Positions 28,319-37,600 of a DNA stretch of 45,522 bases are shown here, piece after piece (the stretch's first letter is position 1; each line of letters starts with the position of its first letter). The position numbers were made by a program, and so were the translations under genes. The stretch comes from Gemmatimonadota bacterium (GTDB taxonomy: Bacteria > Gemmatimonadota > Gemmatimonadetes > Gemmatimonadales > GWC2-71-9): contig QKDC01000161.1 in NCBI GenBank assembly GCA_003246755.1, positions 1-45,522 on the forward strand. Direction: 5' to 3'. The notes beneath the pieces are model-generated. The model was not told the DNA's origin, ran no database searches, and saw nothing but the letters and a program-made list of their open reading frames with translations.

Positions 28319-28345
28319 GGTTCATCCCTTTGAACCGCGTTTTTT
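28319..28345 (+). repeat. Hairpin at the 5' end of the ssb transcript with a T run
   Basis: GGTTCA (28319-28324) and TGAACC (28331-28336) form a 6-bp stem with a 6-base loop, followed by GCG and six T bases (28340-28345). The stem starts at or next to the predicted transcription start. It could cap the mRNA or act as a weak attenuator, but the stem is short and three bases separate it from the T run. Confidence 0.5.
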
Positions 28346-28360
28346 ACCCCGGAGGTCACC

Positions 28361-28831
28361 GTGAGCCGAAGCCTGAACAAAGTCATCCTCATTGGCAATT
28401 TGGGGGCTGATCCCGAAGTCCGCAGTACCTCCAGTGGGGCACGGGTGGCCACGATCTCCATCGCCACGAGCCGCACTTGGAATGACAAAGCTGGCGAACG
28501 TCAAGAAAAGACCGAGTGGCACCGGGTCGTTCTGTGGAACAACCGGGCCGGTGGGTTAGCCGACATCGTCGAGCGGTATTGCAAGAAGGGCGACAAAGTG
28601 TACGTCGAGGGCAGCATTGAGTACCGGTCATGGCAGGATCGGGAGGGACAAACGCGTTATACCACCGAAATCAGGGCGCGTGAACTCATCCTGCTCACCG
28701 GTCGATCGGCCGACGGGGCTGATTCCTATCAGGGTTCCAAAGTGGCGCCAGCCGCCACACCCGGGAAGGAAGAGTCCTTCGGCGAATTCCCGGAGGCACT
28801 TGATGGCGAGGAAGACGACCTTCCATTCTAG
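28361..28831 (+). CDS. ssb: Single-stranded DNA-binding protein
   Basis: This 156-residue protein coats single-stranded DNA during replication and repair. It begins SRSLNKVILIGNLGADPEVR, the first OB-fold strands, then WHRVVLWNN and KGDKVYVEGSIEYRSWQD. A disordered linker leads to the acidic tail EEDDLPF, the docking site for partner enzymes. The start is GTG at 28361 with the perfect GGAGGT (28351-28356). It has its own strong promoter. Its 3' end overlaps the LysM gene by 29 bases. Confidence 0.97.
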   Translation: MSRSLNKVILIGNLGADPEVRSTSSGARVATISIATSRTWNDKAGERQEKTEWHRVVLWNNRAGGLADIVERYCKKGDKVYVEGSIEYRSWQDREGQTRYTTEIRARELILLTGRSADGADSYQGSKVAPAATPGKEESFGEFPEALDGEEDDLPF

Positions 28832-29963
28832 ACATGTGATCCTGGGTGCTCTGGCACTCGCGATGGCCGCTTTGCCCGCGAGTGCACAGGTCACCTCTCC
28901 CCGGCCCGCCACACATACCGTCAATCGAGGTGATACCCTCTGGGATCTCGCCAGCAGGTATCTTGGCGACGCCATGCTCTGGCCTCAGTTATACCGACTC
29001 AATACGGGCGTCGTTGAGGATCCTCACTGGATCTATCCTGGCGAGGTGCTGAAACTCACAGCCACGGGTGGGGAGAGTGCGGTGCCAGCCGATGCAAGTG
29101 CCGCCGCCCCACAGACGGAGCAGATGGCGCCGGTCGAAGCGCAGGCCGCTCTACGCCAGGACCCCGGAGAGTATTACGAATACCCGATGCCCGCCTTCGC
29201 GCAGCGACGTCCAGCCGATATCACAGCCGCGCTGACGAGCTACGTCGACCAGACCTATCGTCCGCTTCGGGCAGGGGAGTTCTATTCCTCCGGCTTTCTG
29301 ACCGAAGGGCAGACCTTGCCGTTTGGGCGGTTGCTCGGTGCGGTCACTCCACAGCAGATCCGGAATCTCAGCGAACGCTCCTCTGCCACGCTGTATTCCA
29401 CCGTCGCCGTGCGTCCACCCGAAGGGGGAGCGTATGCCCCAGGCGACAGCCTGCTCGTGGTCCAACTCGGGGACGAGTGGCCTGAGCATGGGAGTGCCGT
29501 CGTTCCCACCGGGTTGGTTCGGATCACCGGTCAGGCGGGCGAGCAGTTCCTTGGCGAGGTCGTCGCCGTGTATGGCCCGATTCGAGACGGACAGCTCATC
29601 CTTCCCGCCGAACGGTTCAGCCCGGGTCCAGCGGAGCGAGCGGTCCCCGTTGATGATGGGCTCGGCGGCACGGTCATCGGCGGACGGGAATTGCGTGAGC
29701 TCAAGCATCCGTTGAACGTGCTCTTCATCGATCGGGGCCGGCAGGATGATGTCCGCCCGGGAGATCTCTTCGAGATTCGGCGCCGTCCGGAAAAGCGGGC
29801 GGGTGCGGCTGATGCGGTCGATGAGTTGATGGCGACGGGTCAGGTCGTTCGTGTGGGGTCCAGCACCTCAACGCTCCTGCTCCTCCACGTGGTTTCGCCC
29901 GACATCAGTCCGGGCACGCCGGTGCGCCACATTGCCAGGCTCCCCGCGGGAGTGGATCGCTAG
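28803..29963 (+). CDS. Exported LysM-domain protein
   Basis: This 386-residue protein has a signal peptide with ILGALALAMAALPASAQ and a type I cut after ASA. One LysM domain follows at about residues 37-85 (THTVNRGDTLWDLASRYLGD, then MLWPQLYRLN and WIYPGEVLKL); this module binds peptidoglycan sugar chains. The remaining 290 residues look like all-beta material with repeated VxxxDSLLVV or GDLFEIRR elements. I cannot name them. ATG 28803 lies inside ssb and is the only start that keeps the signal peptide whole. Its place just before the Tol-Pal operon suggests it works at the cell wall near that system. Confidence 0.88.
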   Translation: MARKTTFHSRHVILGALALAMAALPASAQVTSPRPATHTVNRGDTLWDLASRYLGDAMLWPQLYRLNTGVVEDPHWIYPGEVLKLTATGGESAVPADASAAAPQTEQMAPVEAQAALRQDPGEYYEYPMPAFAQRRPADITAALTSYVDQTYRPLRAGEFYSSGFLTEGQTLPFGRLLGAVTPQQIRNLSERSSATLYSTVAVRPPEGGAYAPGDSLLVVQLGDEWPEHGSAVVPTGLVRITGQAGEQFLGEVVAVYGPIRDGQLILPAERFSPGPAERAVPVDDGLGGTVIGGRELRELKHPLNVLFIDRGRQDDVRPGDLFEIRRRPEKRAGAADAVDELMATGQVVRVGSSTSTLLLLHVVSPDISPGTPVRHIARLPAGVDR

Positions 29964-29980
29964 GGTCGGCCATCCAACCC

Positions 29981-29996
29981 TCGTTCACGTGAACGA
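29981..29996. promoter_or_regulatory. 16-bp perfect palindrome, possible operator
   Basis: TCGTTCACGTGAACGA reads the same on both strands. It lies 18 bases after the LysM gene stop and 133 bases before tolQ. A symmetrical site of this length fits a homodimeric DNA-binding regulator, but no regulator is identified. Confidence 0.5.
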
Positions 29997-30037
29997 ATCC
30001 GTCGGTCGGGCGTCTCCATCCCCAGCCGACGGATTCG
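29994..30037. repeat. 12-bp perfect inverted repeat in the lysM-tolQ gap
   Basis: CGAATCCGTCGG (29994-30005) and CCGACGGATTCG (30026-30037) pair perfectly around a 20-base loop. There is no T run, so it is not a classical terminator. A second, overlapping pair, ATCCCCA (30018-30024) with TGGGGAT (30042-30048), could form instead. Confidence 0.65.
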
Positions 30038-30128
30038 CATTTGGGGATTCCCACTCCAACGTCGTTGCCTCCTGGCCTATGTTTCGTCGGTTCGGCCCGG
30101 CGGCCGATGCCCTTTTCTGGGAGTAGCG

Positions 30129-30836
30129 ATGCTGCAGGCCGAAGCCCCACAACTCACGTCGGTTACCGATCTTATTGCCACCGCCTCGGTCGAAACCAAG
30201 GTCGTGCTGCTGGTCATCGCGCTTCTCTCGGTTGCTTCCTGGTTCATCATCGGATTGAAGTGGTGGTCGTTCCGTCGGATTGGGCAGCAGAGCGAGCGGT
30301 TCTTCGCCGAGGTTGAAGGAACGCCCGGGCTGCGGGAGGCCTACCGGAATGTGATGAAACAACCGCCGTCTCCCTTCAGTCGGCTCTTCCGTGAGGGAAT
30401 CACCTTCTACAGTGAGCTGCGCCCGGGCGCCATCGGGGAGAGTCAGGAGGAGAGTCACAGTCTCTCCGAATCCCAACTCGAAGCACTCAAGATGGTCCTC
30501 ACGAAAGAGATCGCGGAGGAACGGGACGCCGTCGCGCACTACGTTCCGTGGTTGGCCACCATCGGTGCGGTGAGTCCCCTCCTTGGTCTGTTGGGCACCG
30601 TGCTCGGGGTGATGCAGGCTTTCTTTGGGATCGCGTCGAAAGGGTCCGGCAACATCGCTGCGGTCGCCCCCGGAGTTGCCGAGGCATTGATCACCACGGT
30701 CGCTGGATTGGCGGTCGCGATCCCGGCGGTGATGGCGTACAACTTTCTGGCAACGCGCGTCAGCGGTTTTGAGGGAGACCTCGAGGGGTTCGGCGCAGCC
30801 TTGATCGGATGGATGGCACGGGAGCGCTTGCTGTAG
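30129..30836 (+). CDS. tolQ: Tol-Pal system proton-channel protein TolQ
   Basis: This 235-residue inner-membrane protein belongs to the MotA/TolQ/ExbB family. It has three membrane spans: about residues 24-44 (VVLLVIALLSVASWFIIGL), 138-160 (IGAVSPLLGLLGTVLGVMQAF) and 172-200 (GVAEALITTVAGLAVAIPAV). The last two carry the family's conserved small and polar residues that line the proton path. A large cytoplasmic loop lies between spans 1 and 2. With TolR it uses the proton gradient to move TolA. ExbB is the alternative, but the tolR-tolA-tolB-pal order settles it. The gap to the LysM gene is 165 bases and holds palindromes. Confidence 0.95.
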   Translation: MLQAEAPQLTSVTDLIATASVETKVVLLVIALLSVASWFIIGLKWWSFRRIGQQSERFFAEVEGTPGLREAYRNVMKQPPSPFSRLFREGITFYSELRPGAIGESQEESHSLSESQLEALKMVLTKEIAEERDAVAHYVPWLATIGAVSPLLGLLGTVLGVMQAFFGIASKGSGNIAAVAPGVAEALITTVAGLAVAIPAVMAYNFLATRVSGFEGDLEGFGAALIGWMARERLL

Positions 30837-30837
30837 C

Positions 30838-31260
30838 ATGATGGGCACCAAAGCCGGACTCGGTCGGCGGGGGTCACTCCCCTTGACGGCAGACATCAAT
30901 GTCACGTCGCTGATGGATATCGCGTTCGTTCTCCTGATCATCTTCATGATCACCGCCCCGATGCTTCAGGGTGGTGTGGACGTCCAACTGCCCAAGGCGG
31001 TTGCCCGGCCCCTGACCACCAAGGAAGCCCTGATCATCACTGTCGACCGTTCAGGGAGGGTCTTCGTCGATCGTGAGGGAATGACGTTCGACGAATTTCA
31101 GGCAAGCCTCCCGGCCATCGTGGCGAGCCGGAGTCCGACCGGGGCGTACGTTCGGGGGGACAGTCGTGCGGAGTACGGAGCCGTCCTCCGGGTGCTCGCT
31201 GTGTTGCGCGAAGCCGGAATCGCAGACGTGGGTATGGTCGCCGAGGATGAGCGTCGGTGA
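30838..31260 (+). CDS. tolR: Tol-Pal system protein TolR
   Basis: This 140-residue ExbD/TolR-family protein begins with a short cytoplasmic tail and the block TADINVTSLMDIAFVLLIIFMI. That block holds the single membrane helix with the proton-carrying Asp (LMD) right at its start. The periplasmic domain (VDVQLPKA onward) ends with RAEYGAVLRVLAVLREAGIADV, the family's dimerisation part. The ATG lies one base after the tolQ stop; a second ATG three bases on is equally usable. The end overlaps tolA by 4 bases. Confidence 0.95.
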   Translation: MMGTKAGLGRRGSLPLTADINVTSLMDIAFVLLIIFMITAPMLQGGVDVQLPKAVARPLTTKEALIITVDRSGRVFVDREGMTFDEFQASLPAIVASRSPTGAYVRGDSRAEYGAVLRVLAVLREAGIADVGMVAEDERR

Positions 31261-31940
31261 GTCTCGGACTCCGCCACACCAACAGGGAAGAGGTCGTGGC
31301 GGGCCTCACCGGTGCCTTGGCGGCGCACCTGATCCTTGTCGCCATCGTTTTTCTGGCCGTCCGGCAGGTCCCACTGGACGGTACCGTCTATCGCGTCAAC
31401 CTGGTAGCGGCCCCGGCACCAACCCAAGCGCGGCGAGTGGCGCCGGAGGCGACGCCGCGACCGGTTGAACGCACCGCACCGATCGACCCCCCTCGGCCGA
31501 AGCCCGACGTGACCCCGCCACCGACCAAGACCGTACCGCAACCCCGAGTCGAGGCACCGGTCGAGACTGCGAATCCCGCCACGCCAATGCCTGATGAAAC
31601 CCCGTCCACGGGCGCCGACGTCGCAAATGTCAGTACACCAGGGGCCGATTTCCCCTTTCCCGAGTACCTCAGGAATATCGTGAATGAGATCTATCGTCGG
31701 TGGCAGCGGCCCGAGGGTGCTCCGAGCCTCCGCACCGAGATTCGGTTCGTGGTCCTGAGGGATGGGCTCGTGAAAGACATCGCGATCGCCACACGCTCAC
31801 GGAGCTTTTCTTTCGATCTCTCCGCGCAGGGTGCGGTGGAGGCGGCAGCCAACGCCAGCGCCTTCGGGCCTCTGCCTGAAGGGTTCATTGGTGATGCTCT
31901 GGCCATCTCCCTTTGGTTCAGGCCGCGGGGTACACCGTGA
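31257..31940 (+). CDS. tolA: TolA/TonB-type energy-transducing protein
   Basis: This 227-residue protein has one membrane helix near the N-terminus (AGLTGALAAHLILVAIVFLAV). A long proline-, threonine- and lysine-rich periplasmic arm follows (residues 60-125). The C-terminal globular domain is VNEIYRRWQRPEGA then RFVVLRDGLVKDIAI, which is the TonB/TolA C-terminal fold. It spans from TolQR to the outer membrane and links proton flow to TolB-Pal. The short arm (about 70 residues rather than more than 200 in E. coli TolA) looks like TonB, and only the operon context favours TolA. Starts at GTG 31257, overlapping tolR. Confidence 0.85.
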   Translation: MSLGLRHTNREEVVAGLTGALAAHLILVAIVFLAVRQVPLDGTVYRVNLVAAPAPTQARRVAPEATPRPVERTAPIDPPRPKPDVTPPPTKTVPQPRVEAPVETANPATPMPDETPSTGADVANVSTPGADFPFPEYLRNIVNEIYRRWQRPEGAPSLRTEIRFVVLRDGLVKDIAIATRSRSFSFDLSAQGAVEAAANASAFGPLPEGFIGDALAISLWFRPRGTP

Positions 31941-33223
31941 GGCGGGGTCTGCTGCTGGCGGTGGTGATGTGGTTCCCGTCGTTCACGAATGCCGCGGCTC
32001 AGGATACGACCCGGGCCGTCCTGCAACTACTGTACGACAACCCGCAAGTGCGCCCGACCCTGGTAGTCGTGCCGGTGGCGGGCCTCGACTCCGTGCGAAC
32101 CATCGTCGAGCGGGATCTCGATCAGAGTGATCGATTCGAGTTGATCCTGCTGCCGATGGTGAGCCAACCGATCGAACCTGGGGCGCTCAATCTGGCGCCC
32201 TACCGGGCCATGAATGCGGAACTCGCCCTCGAGATGGTACCCGCTGGGGGGGCGCTCGTGACCGTGCGACTCTATGATGTGGCCACGGGGTTGATCCGGA
32301 ATGAAGGCCTCATGGCCGTGGATTACACGGGGACCGGCGAAGGGAGGATGACCATCCATCGCCTGTCGGATGAAGTGGTCCGGTGGGCAACGGGGAAGGT
32401 CGGGATTGCAGCCACCAGGATCCTCTATGTGCTGGACAATCGGGTGTGGCTTGTCGATGCGGATGGCTACGGCCCACGCCCGTTGACCCCAGCCGGGCGG
32501 ACGGCGTATTCCCCTGCGTGGAGTCCCGATGGGCGACGGTTTGCGTATACGGAACTCGCGGATGGGAAGGGGTACGTCGTGCTCCAGAGTCTGACCTCGG
32601 GGAATCGGGTCGTGCTGCCAGGAACCGAGCAGACGATGAACATCACACCGTCCTTCTCGCCCGACGGTACCCATATCGCCTTTTCCAGGGTCATGAACGG
32701 TGCCTACGCGCTGCACAAGGCTGACGTCACCAATCTCTGCTGTGCGGAACGTCTCACCGGTGGTCGGTTTGCAGAAAACCTCTCTCCTACGTATTCTCCC
32801 GACGGACGGCGGATCGCGTTCGTCTCGACTCGCGCGGGCAGCCCCCAGATCTATGTCATGTCGTCGGATGGGACCAATCAGGAACTCCTGGTCCCGTTCG
32901 ATTACGGGATCACCGGGGCGTCGTTTGCACCGGAATGGTCGCCGGACGGCCTCAAACTGGTATTTCACCGATCGATGGGGTCCGGTTTCCAGGTCTTGGT
33001 CTTCGACATCACGAGTGACCGTGTCCGCCAGGTGACCTCCGAGGGCCGAAACGAAGATGCTTCCTGGGCCCCCGATGGTCGACACATTATTTTTACGTCC
33101 AGCCGATCGGGTGGTCGGCAACTGCATGTTCTCGATCTCGAAACCAGCCGGGTTCGGAGAATTCCAACTCCCGGAACTGCTCAACTCGCCACGTGGTCAC
33201 CGCGTTTGAGCGGGGCTCCGTAG
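31937..33223 (+). CDS. tolB: Tol-Pal system protein TolB
   Basis: This 428-residue periplasmic protein has the signal MRRGLLLAVVMWFPSFTNAA, followed by AAQ as cut site. The N-terminal domain (about 30-180) is the part that in other species binds TolA. It is followed by a six-bladed propeller whose blades are marked by repeats such as SPAWSPDGRRFAYTE, TPSFSPDGTHIAFSR, SPTYSPDGRRIAFVS, APEWSPDGLKLVFHR and DASWAPDGRHIIFTS. The propeller binds Pal. I choose GTG 31937, which overlaps the tolA stop, rather than an upstream TTG that would spoil the signal peptide. Confidence 0.95.
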   Translation: MRRGLLLAVVMWFPSFTNAAAQDTTRAVLQLLYDNPQVRPTLVVVPVAGLDSVRTIVERDLDQSDRFELILLPMVSQPIEPGALNLAPYRAMNAELALEMVPAGGALVTVRLYDVATGLIRNEGLMAVDYTGTGEGRMTIHRLSDEVVRWATGKVGIAATRILYVLDNRVWLVDADGYGPRPLTPAGRTAYSPAWSPDGRRFAYTELADGKGYVVLQSLTSGNRVVLPGTEQTMNITPSFSPDGTHIAFSRVMNGAYALHKADVTNLCCAERLTGGRFAENLSPTYSPDGRRIAFVSTRAGSPQIYVMSSDGTNQELLVPFDYGITGASFAPEWSPDGLKLVFHRSMGSGFQVLVFDITSDRVRQVTSEGRNEDASWAPDGRHIIFTSSRSGGRQLHVLDLETSRVRRIPTPGTAQLATWSPRLSGAP

Positions 33224-33247
33224 CAGATCCTTCAAGGAGGCTCAACT

Positions 33248-33814
33248 GTGTCCCTGCGCGCTGCGTTGTTCTCACTGGTCTCTGGTGGACTCCTCGTTGC
33301 CGGGTGTAGCAAGAAAGTGGAACCGGTCGTGACGCCTCCGCCGGTGGAGACCACGACTCCGACCCCGCAACCGCCGCCGCCACCGCCACCACCACCGAGT
33401 ACCGAACCAACCTGTGAGCAGGTGATCACACGGATGGTGTCCGAGTTGGCTGCCTTGGTGCATTTCGACACCGACAAGTTCGACATCCGTCCCGGCGATG
33501 CCACCGTGTTGGATGGCAAGGCCAGCATCCTGCAGTCGCATCCGCAGGTCCGGGTCCGCATCACGGGCCATGCTGACGAGCGGTACACCGCCGAGTACAA
33601 CCTGGTGCTCGGGACCAAGCGGGCCGAATCCGCCAAGAGCTATCTGGTCTCCAAGGGTGTGAGTGGTGGTCGGATGGAGACCGCCAGCCTCGGTGAGACG
33701 GCTCCGCTCGACCCGGGGCATACGGAAGCGGCATGGTCCCGCAATCGTCGAGCGGAAGTCTCGGTGATCGCCGGCCGCAGCACGCTGGCCTCCCATCTCG
33801 CCCGGTGTCAGTGA
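33248..33814 (+). CDS. pal: Peptidoglycan-associated lipoprotein Pal
   Basis: This 188-residue outer-membrane lipoprotein has the signal SLRAALFSLVSGGLLVAGC with lipobox V-A-G-C and lipidated Cys20. A disordered linker follows with a run of nine prolines. The OmpA-like domain at about 65-175 begins VHFDTDKFDIRPGD and contains VRITGHADERYTAEYNLVLGTKRAESAKSYL, the strand and helices that grip diaminopimelate in peptidoglycan, and later WSRNRRAEV. The start is GTG 33248 with AAGGAGG seven bases upstream. The end overlaps cpoB by 4 bases. Confidence 0.97.
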   Translation: MSLRAALFSLVSGGLLVAGCSKKVEPVVTPPPVETTTPTPQPPPPPPPPPSTEPTCEQVITRMVSELAALVHFDTDKFDIRPGDATVLDGKASILQSHPQVRVRITGHADERYTAEYNLVLGTKRAESAKSYLVSKGVSGGRMETASLGETAPLDPGHTEAAWSRNRRAEVSVIAGRSTLASHLARCQ

Positions 33815-34596
33815 CCCGAAACGCGGTCAGTGTGATTGCCACGGCGCTCGTGGTGGCGGGGTGTGCCACCAAGGGCGCCGTGCAGCAAGTACAGACCGAG
33901 CTCGTCGTCTTGCGGACCCAGATGGCCAGACAGGATTCCGCCCGGGCCGCCGAACTCGGTCGCATCATCGCGCTGCAGCAGCGGACCCTCGACTCGCTCG
34001 AATCCACCCGGGAGTCCGTCCGCCAAGCGAGGACCGAACTCCGGGGTGACCACCTCGATATCCAAGCGTCGCTCGTCACCATCCAGGAGCTCACCGGTCA
34101 GAGTCAACGCCGGCTCAGCGAACTCCGCCGCCAGATCGACGACCGACTCGAGCGGATGGCCTCGGACACGTTGGTGACGTCCATTCCAGACTCCGGCGTC
34201 TCCGTTCCCACTCCGTTGACCCCGACTCCCGATCAGCTGTTCCAAGCCTCACTCCAGGAACTGCGGAGAGGGAGCCTCGGGACTGCCCGGGCCGGGTTTC
34301 ACGAGTACCTCCGGTCGTACCCCACTCACGGGCAAGTCCCGGATGCCCTCTACTATCTCGGGGAGACATTCTCGGTTGATGCCGCCGATTCTGCCATGGC
34401 ATACTGGCGGGAGGTCGTCGAGCGTTTTCCCAACACGGCCAGGGCTCCTACTGCGCTGTACAAGACGGGCCTGAGTGCGGAACAGCAGGGCGACCGTGCC
34501 GCCGCCCGGGCTGCCTACCAACGGGTCATCCAGCAGTATCCTCGCTCCGACGAAGCGGATCTCGCCCGGAACCGGCTGGCCTCGCTCCGGCCCTGA
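33811..34596 (+). CDS. cpoB: Cell division coordinator CpoB-like (YbgF) lipoprotein
   Basis: This 261-residue protein links Tol-Pal action to peptidoglycan synthesis at division in other bacteria. The start at GTG 33811 overlaps the pal stop by 4 bases and gives VIATALVVAGC, a lipobox, so it may be lipid-anchored, unlike the soluble E. coli form. A coiled-coil region rich in Gln/Arg/Leu (about 30-130, SQRRLSELRRQIDDRLERM) would trimerise. TPR repeats follow: LFQASLQELRRGSLGTARAGFHEYLRSYP, DALYYLGETFSV and AYQRVIQQYPRSDEAD. That order is the CpoB arrangement. Confidence 0.88.
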   Translation: MTRNAVSVIATALVVAGCATKGAVQQVQTELVVLRTQMARQDSARAAELGRIIALQQRTLDSLESTRESVRQARTELRGDHLDIQASLVTIQELTGQSQRRLSELRRQIDDRLERMASDTLVTSIPDSGVSVPTPLTPTPDQLFQASLQELRRGSLGTARAGFHEYLRSYPTHGQVPDALYYLGETFSVDAADSAMAYWREVVERFPNTARAPTALYKTGLSAEQQGDRAAARAAYQRVIQQYPRSDEADLARNRLASLRP

Positions 34597-34598
34597 GT

Positions 34599-34612
34599 CC
34601 GGCTTGAGCCGG
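34599..34612 (+). repeat. Short hairpin just before the tatC-lptD start
   Basis: CCGGCTTGAGCCGG can fold into a 5-6 bp stem. It ends three bases before the ATG at 34615 and occupies the place where a ribosome binding site should be. It may limit translation of the fusion. The length is modest and its effect is unproven. Confidence 0.4.
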
Positions 34613-34614
34613 TC

Positions 34615-37600
34615 ATGAAGACATCTACCGGTGAAATGCCATTCCTCGATCATCTCGAGGAATTGCGGGTACGCATTCTCCGCTCCCTTATTGCCCTGGT
34701 GGTCGGGGTGGGTCTCGGATTCTGGCTGGTGCAGCGTTTTCGCCTCGTCGCACTCCTCAAGACACCCATTGCTTCGTACCTCCCTGACGGGAAGTTGGTC
34801 GTGCTCAGCCCGACCGACCCCGTGATGATCGTGCTGAAACTCTCGTTCATCGTCGGACTCGTGCTGGTCGCGCCGATTCTGATATGGCAGGTCTGGGCTT
34901 TCCTGACGCCCGCACTCTACGAGAAGGAAAAGAAGACCCTGGTGCCGGCGCTTGGGGTGGGCCTGGTGCTGTTTCTTTTGGGGGCTGCCGGCGCATGGCT
35001 CTTCATCGTGCCCAAAGCGCTCGCCGTCCTGCTCAGCTTCCAGGCTGAGTCGTTCGCCATGATGATCACGTACGAGAAGTACTTCGGGTTCGTGCTGCAG
35101 ATCGTGCTCGCCATGGGGATTTCGGCGGAGCTTCCACTCCTCCTCATCATTCTCACCGCGCTCGGGGTGGTTACCCCCGAGAAACTTGGGCGGTTCCGGC
35201 GGGTCGCAGTGGTGCTCTCCTGTGTCGCGGGCGCCTTCTTGTCCCCAGGGGCAGACATCTTCTCGATGATCTTCATGACCGTGCCCCTGTTGCTACTCTA
35301 CGAAGTCGGCGTGGCGGGATCGATTGTGGTGCATCGTCGTCGGCTCCGGCGGGCCGCGGCCACCGGGTTGATGGTGCTCCTGGCCGGCGGCCTGTTTGCT
35401 GGCGAAGCGGAGGCGCAAGCGACCCAGCCCGGCCAGCTTCCGCCGCAACGCCAGGACACTACTCGTGCCCCGAGACAACTGGACGTGGCGAGTGCAAGGC
35501 GGATGGGTCTCCCGACGGCACCCACGAAGACCTTCCCATCGCCCGACTCGGTGATGGCCGCGCTCTTCGACCGGAAAGGCTTCACGCGAACGCGGTACAT
35601 GGCCGATACCGCGACGATATCCGGGGTCACGCGCCGTCTTCGTCTCACGGGGGATGCCGTGACCGAACGAGGGACCACGATCCTGGAAGCGGAATCGATC
35701 AGTTACTTGGAGGCGAGTTGTGATCTGCTTGCCGATGGGGACCCTCGACTCTTCGATCAGGGCATGATCCTCGTCGGAGGGGGGATCCGATATGACACCT
35801 GTGTCGAGCGCGGCATCGTGGGGGATGCGCTGACCTCCTTTTCCGAGGTGGGCTCCGATTGGTTTCTGCGGGGCAATCTGGGGGTCGACTCCTCCTCCAA
35901 CCGGATCTTTGCCGCGTCGAGTGAGATCACGAGTTGTGACCTTCCCGTCGCCCATTACCATTTTCAGGCCAAGGAGATCAAGTGGGTCTCCTCATCGCTG
36001 ATCGTGGCCCGCCCGGCGGTGCTCTACATCCGCGATGTCCCGGTCGCGTGGTTGCCTTTCATCTTCCAGGAGACCAAACCCGGTCGCCGCTCGGGGATCC
36101 TCGTGCCCCAGTTTGGATTCAATGACATCGTCCGACCCAACCAGGGGTACAGTCGGCAAATCACCGACTTCGGGTATTACTTCGCCATCAGTGATTATCT
36201 CGATGCCGCGGTGCGTGCCGACTGGTATGCCGGTCGCTACTTCCGATGGTCGGCGCGATCGCAATACCGACTGCGCGAGCGGTTCCTCGAGGGGTCGGCG
36301 GAAGTCAGTCGCCAACATGAATCGGGCGGGGCCGTGTCGACCAGTGTCCGCTGGGGTCACCGGCAGAGTTTCGGGTTGACCACGACGCTCTCGATGAACG
36401 TGAATTTCAGCACCAACACCAGTGTGGTCGCGAACAACGCCGTCGATCCCTTCCTGAGTACCCAACAGTTGGCCAGTGACATGAACCTCACCAAGCGCTT
36501 TCGGTGGGGAACCCTCTCGTTGGGTGGTCGGCGGCGGCAGACCCTGGGTGACGACCAGGTCTCACAGCAGTTTCCTGCGTTGGCTCTCACGCCGAAACCC
36601 CTGGCGATCTCCCAGTGGGCCACGTGGTCGCCGACGGTCCGGTTCTCAAACGATGTCGCGAGTCAGGCCAAGAAGTTCCTCGCGATCCCGCGGCCGACGG
36701 GGGGGATTGATTCGGTCGAAGTCACGCCCCGAACCCGGAACTCGGTTTTCAATCTCGACACCCCGCTGCGGTTCGGCAGCTTCAACTGGCGCAACACGGT
36801 TTCGATTCGGGATGCCGAGGCAACGTCTTCCGCCACCATTACCACCAAGGTGCCCAACGAGGCGACCCTGGATCCCACGGATTCGATCGCGGTAACCCGC
36901 CTGGTCGCGGGCACCTTTTCGACGACGCTCAACTGGGACACCGGGATCAACCTCCCGCTCTTCGCCAGGAGCACCTGGAAGATCACGCCCACCATCGGCA
37001 TTACCAACACGACATCGGGTGAGTTCGCGATCCGTAACGAAAGGACCGGGGGGGCCTGGGTCACCCAAGGGAAACGATTCACCTTTGGCCTCTCTGCGGC
37101 GCCCTCGCTCTTCGCCTTTCTGCCGGGGATCGGGCCCATCGAGCGTATCCGGCACACGGTTTCGCCCCTGATCATCTGGGAGTATGCGCCGGCTGCCACG
37201 GTCCCGGAGGAATACGCCAATGCGTTGGCCGCGAACACCGGGACCGTGGCACAACTGGAAAGTCCCGCACGGCAGCGGATCAGCATCTCGCTGTCGCAGA
37301 ACTTCGAGGCCAAAGAGAAGCGGGCCCCGGGGGATACATCCAGCACCACCCAGCAGCGGAAGTACCGACTCCTGGGCATCAATACGAGCGCCTTGTCCTA
37401 TGATTTCGAGCAGGCCAAGGAAGAGGGGCGGACGGGCTGGCAGGATCCGACAATCACCAACACCATCCAGAGTGATCTCCTCCCAGGGTTCAATCTCTCG
37501 GTGAGCCACAGCCTCTGGGATGGGGTCGTGGGCACCGACGAGGCGAAGTTCGATCCCTTCCTGCAATCGGTCAACACGAGTTTCTCGGTTTCGGGTTCGA

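Noticed and set aside
28315-28352. CCGGGG (28315) pairing with CCCCGG (28347) over the ssb ribosome site, as an RNA switch
   Set aside because: The predicted transcription start (near 28318) leaves most of the first arm out of the message, so the pairing could not form in RNA.
31257-31940. The tolA gene as a TonB for iron uptake
   Set aside because: Its short arm is TonB-like, but it overlaps tolR and tolB by 4 bases each in a complete Tol-Pal order.
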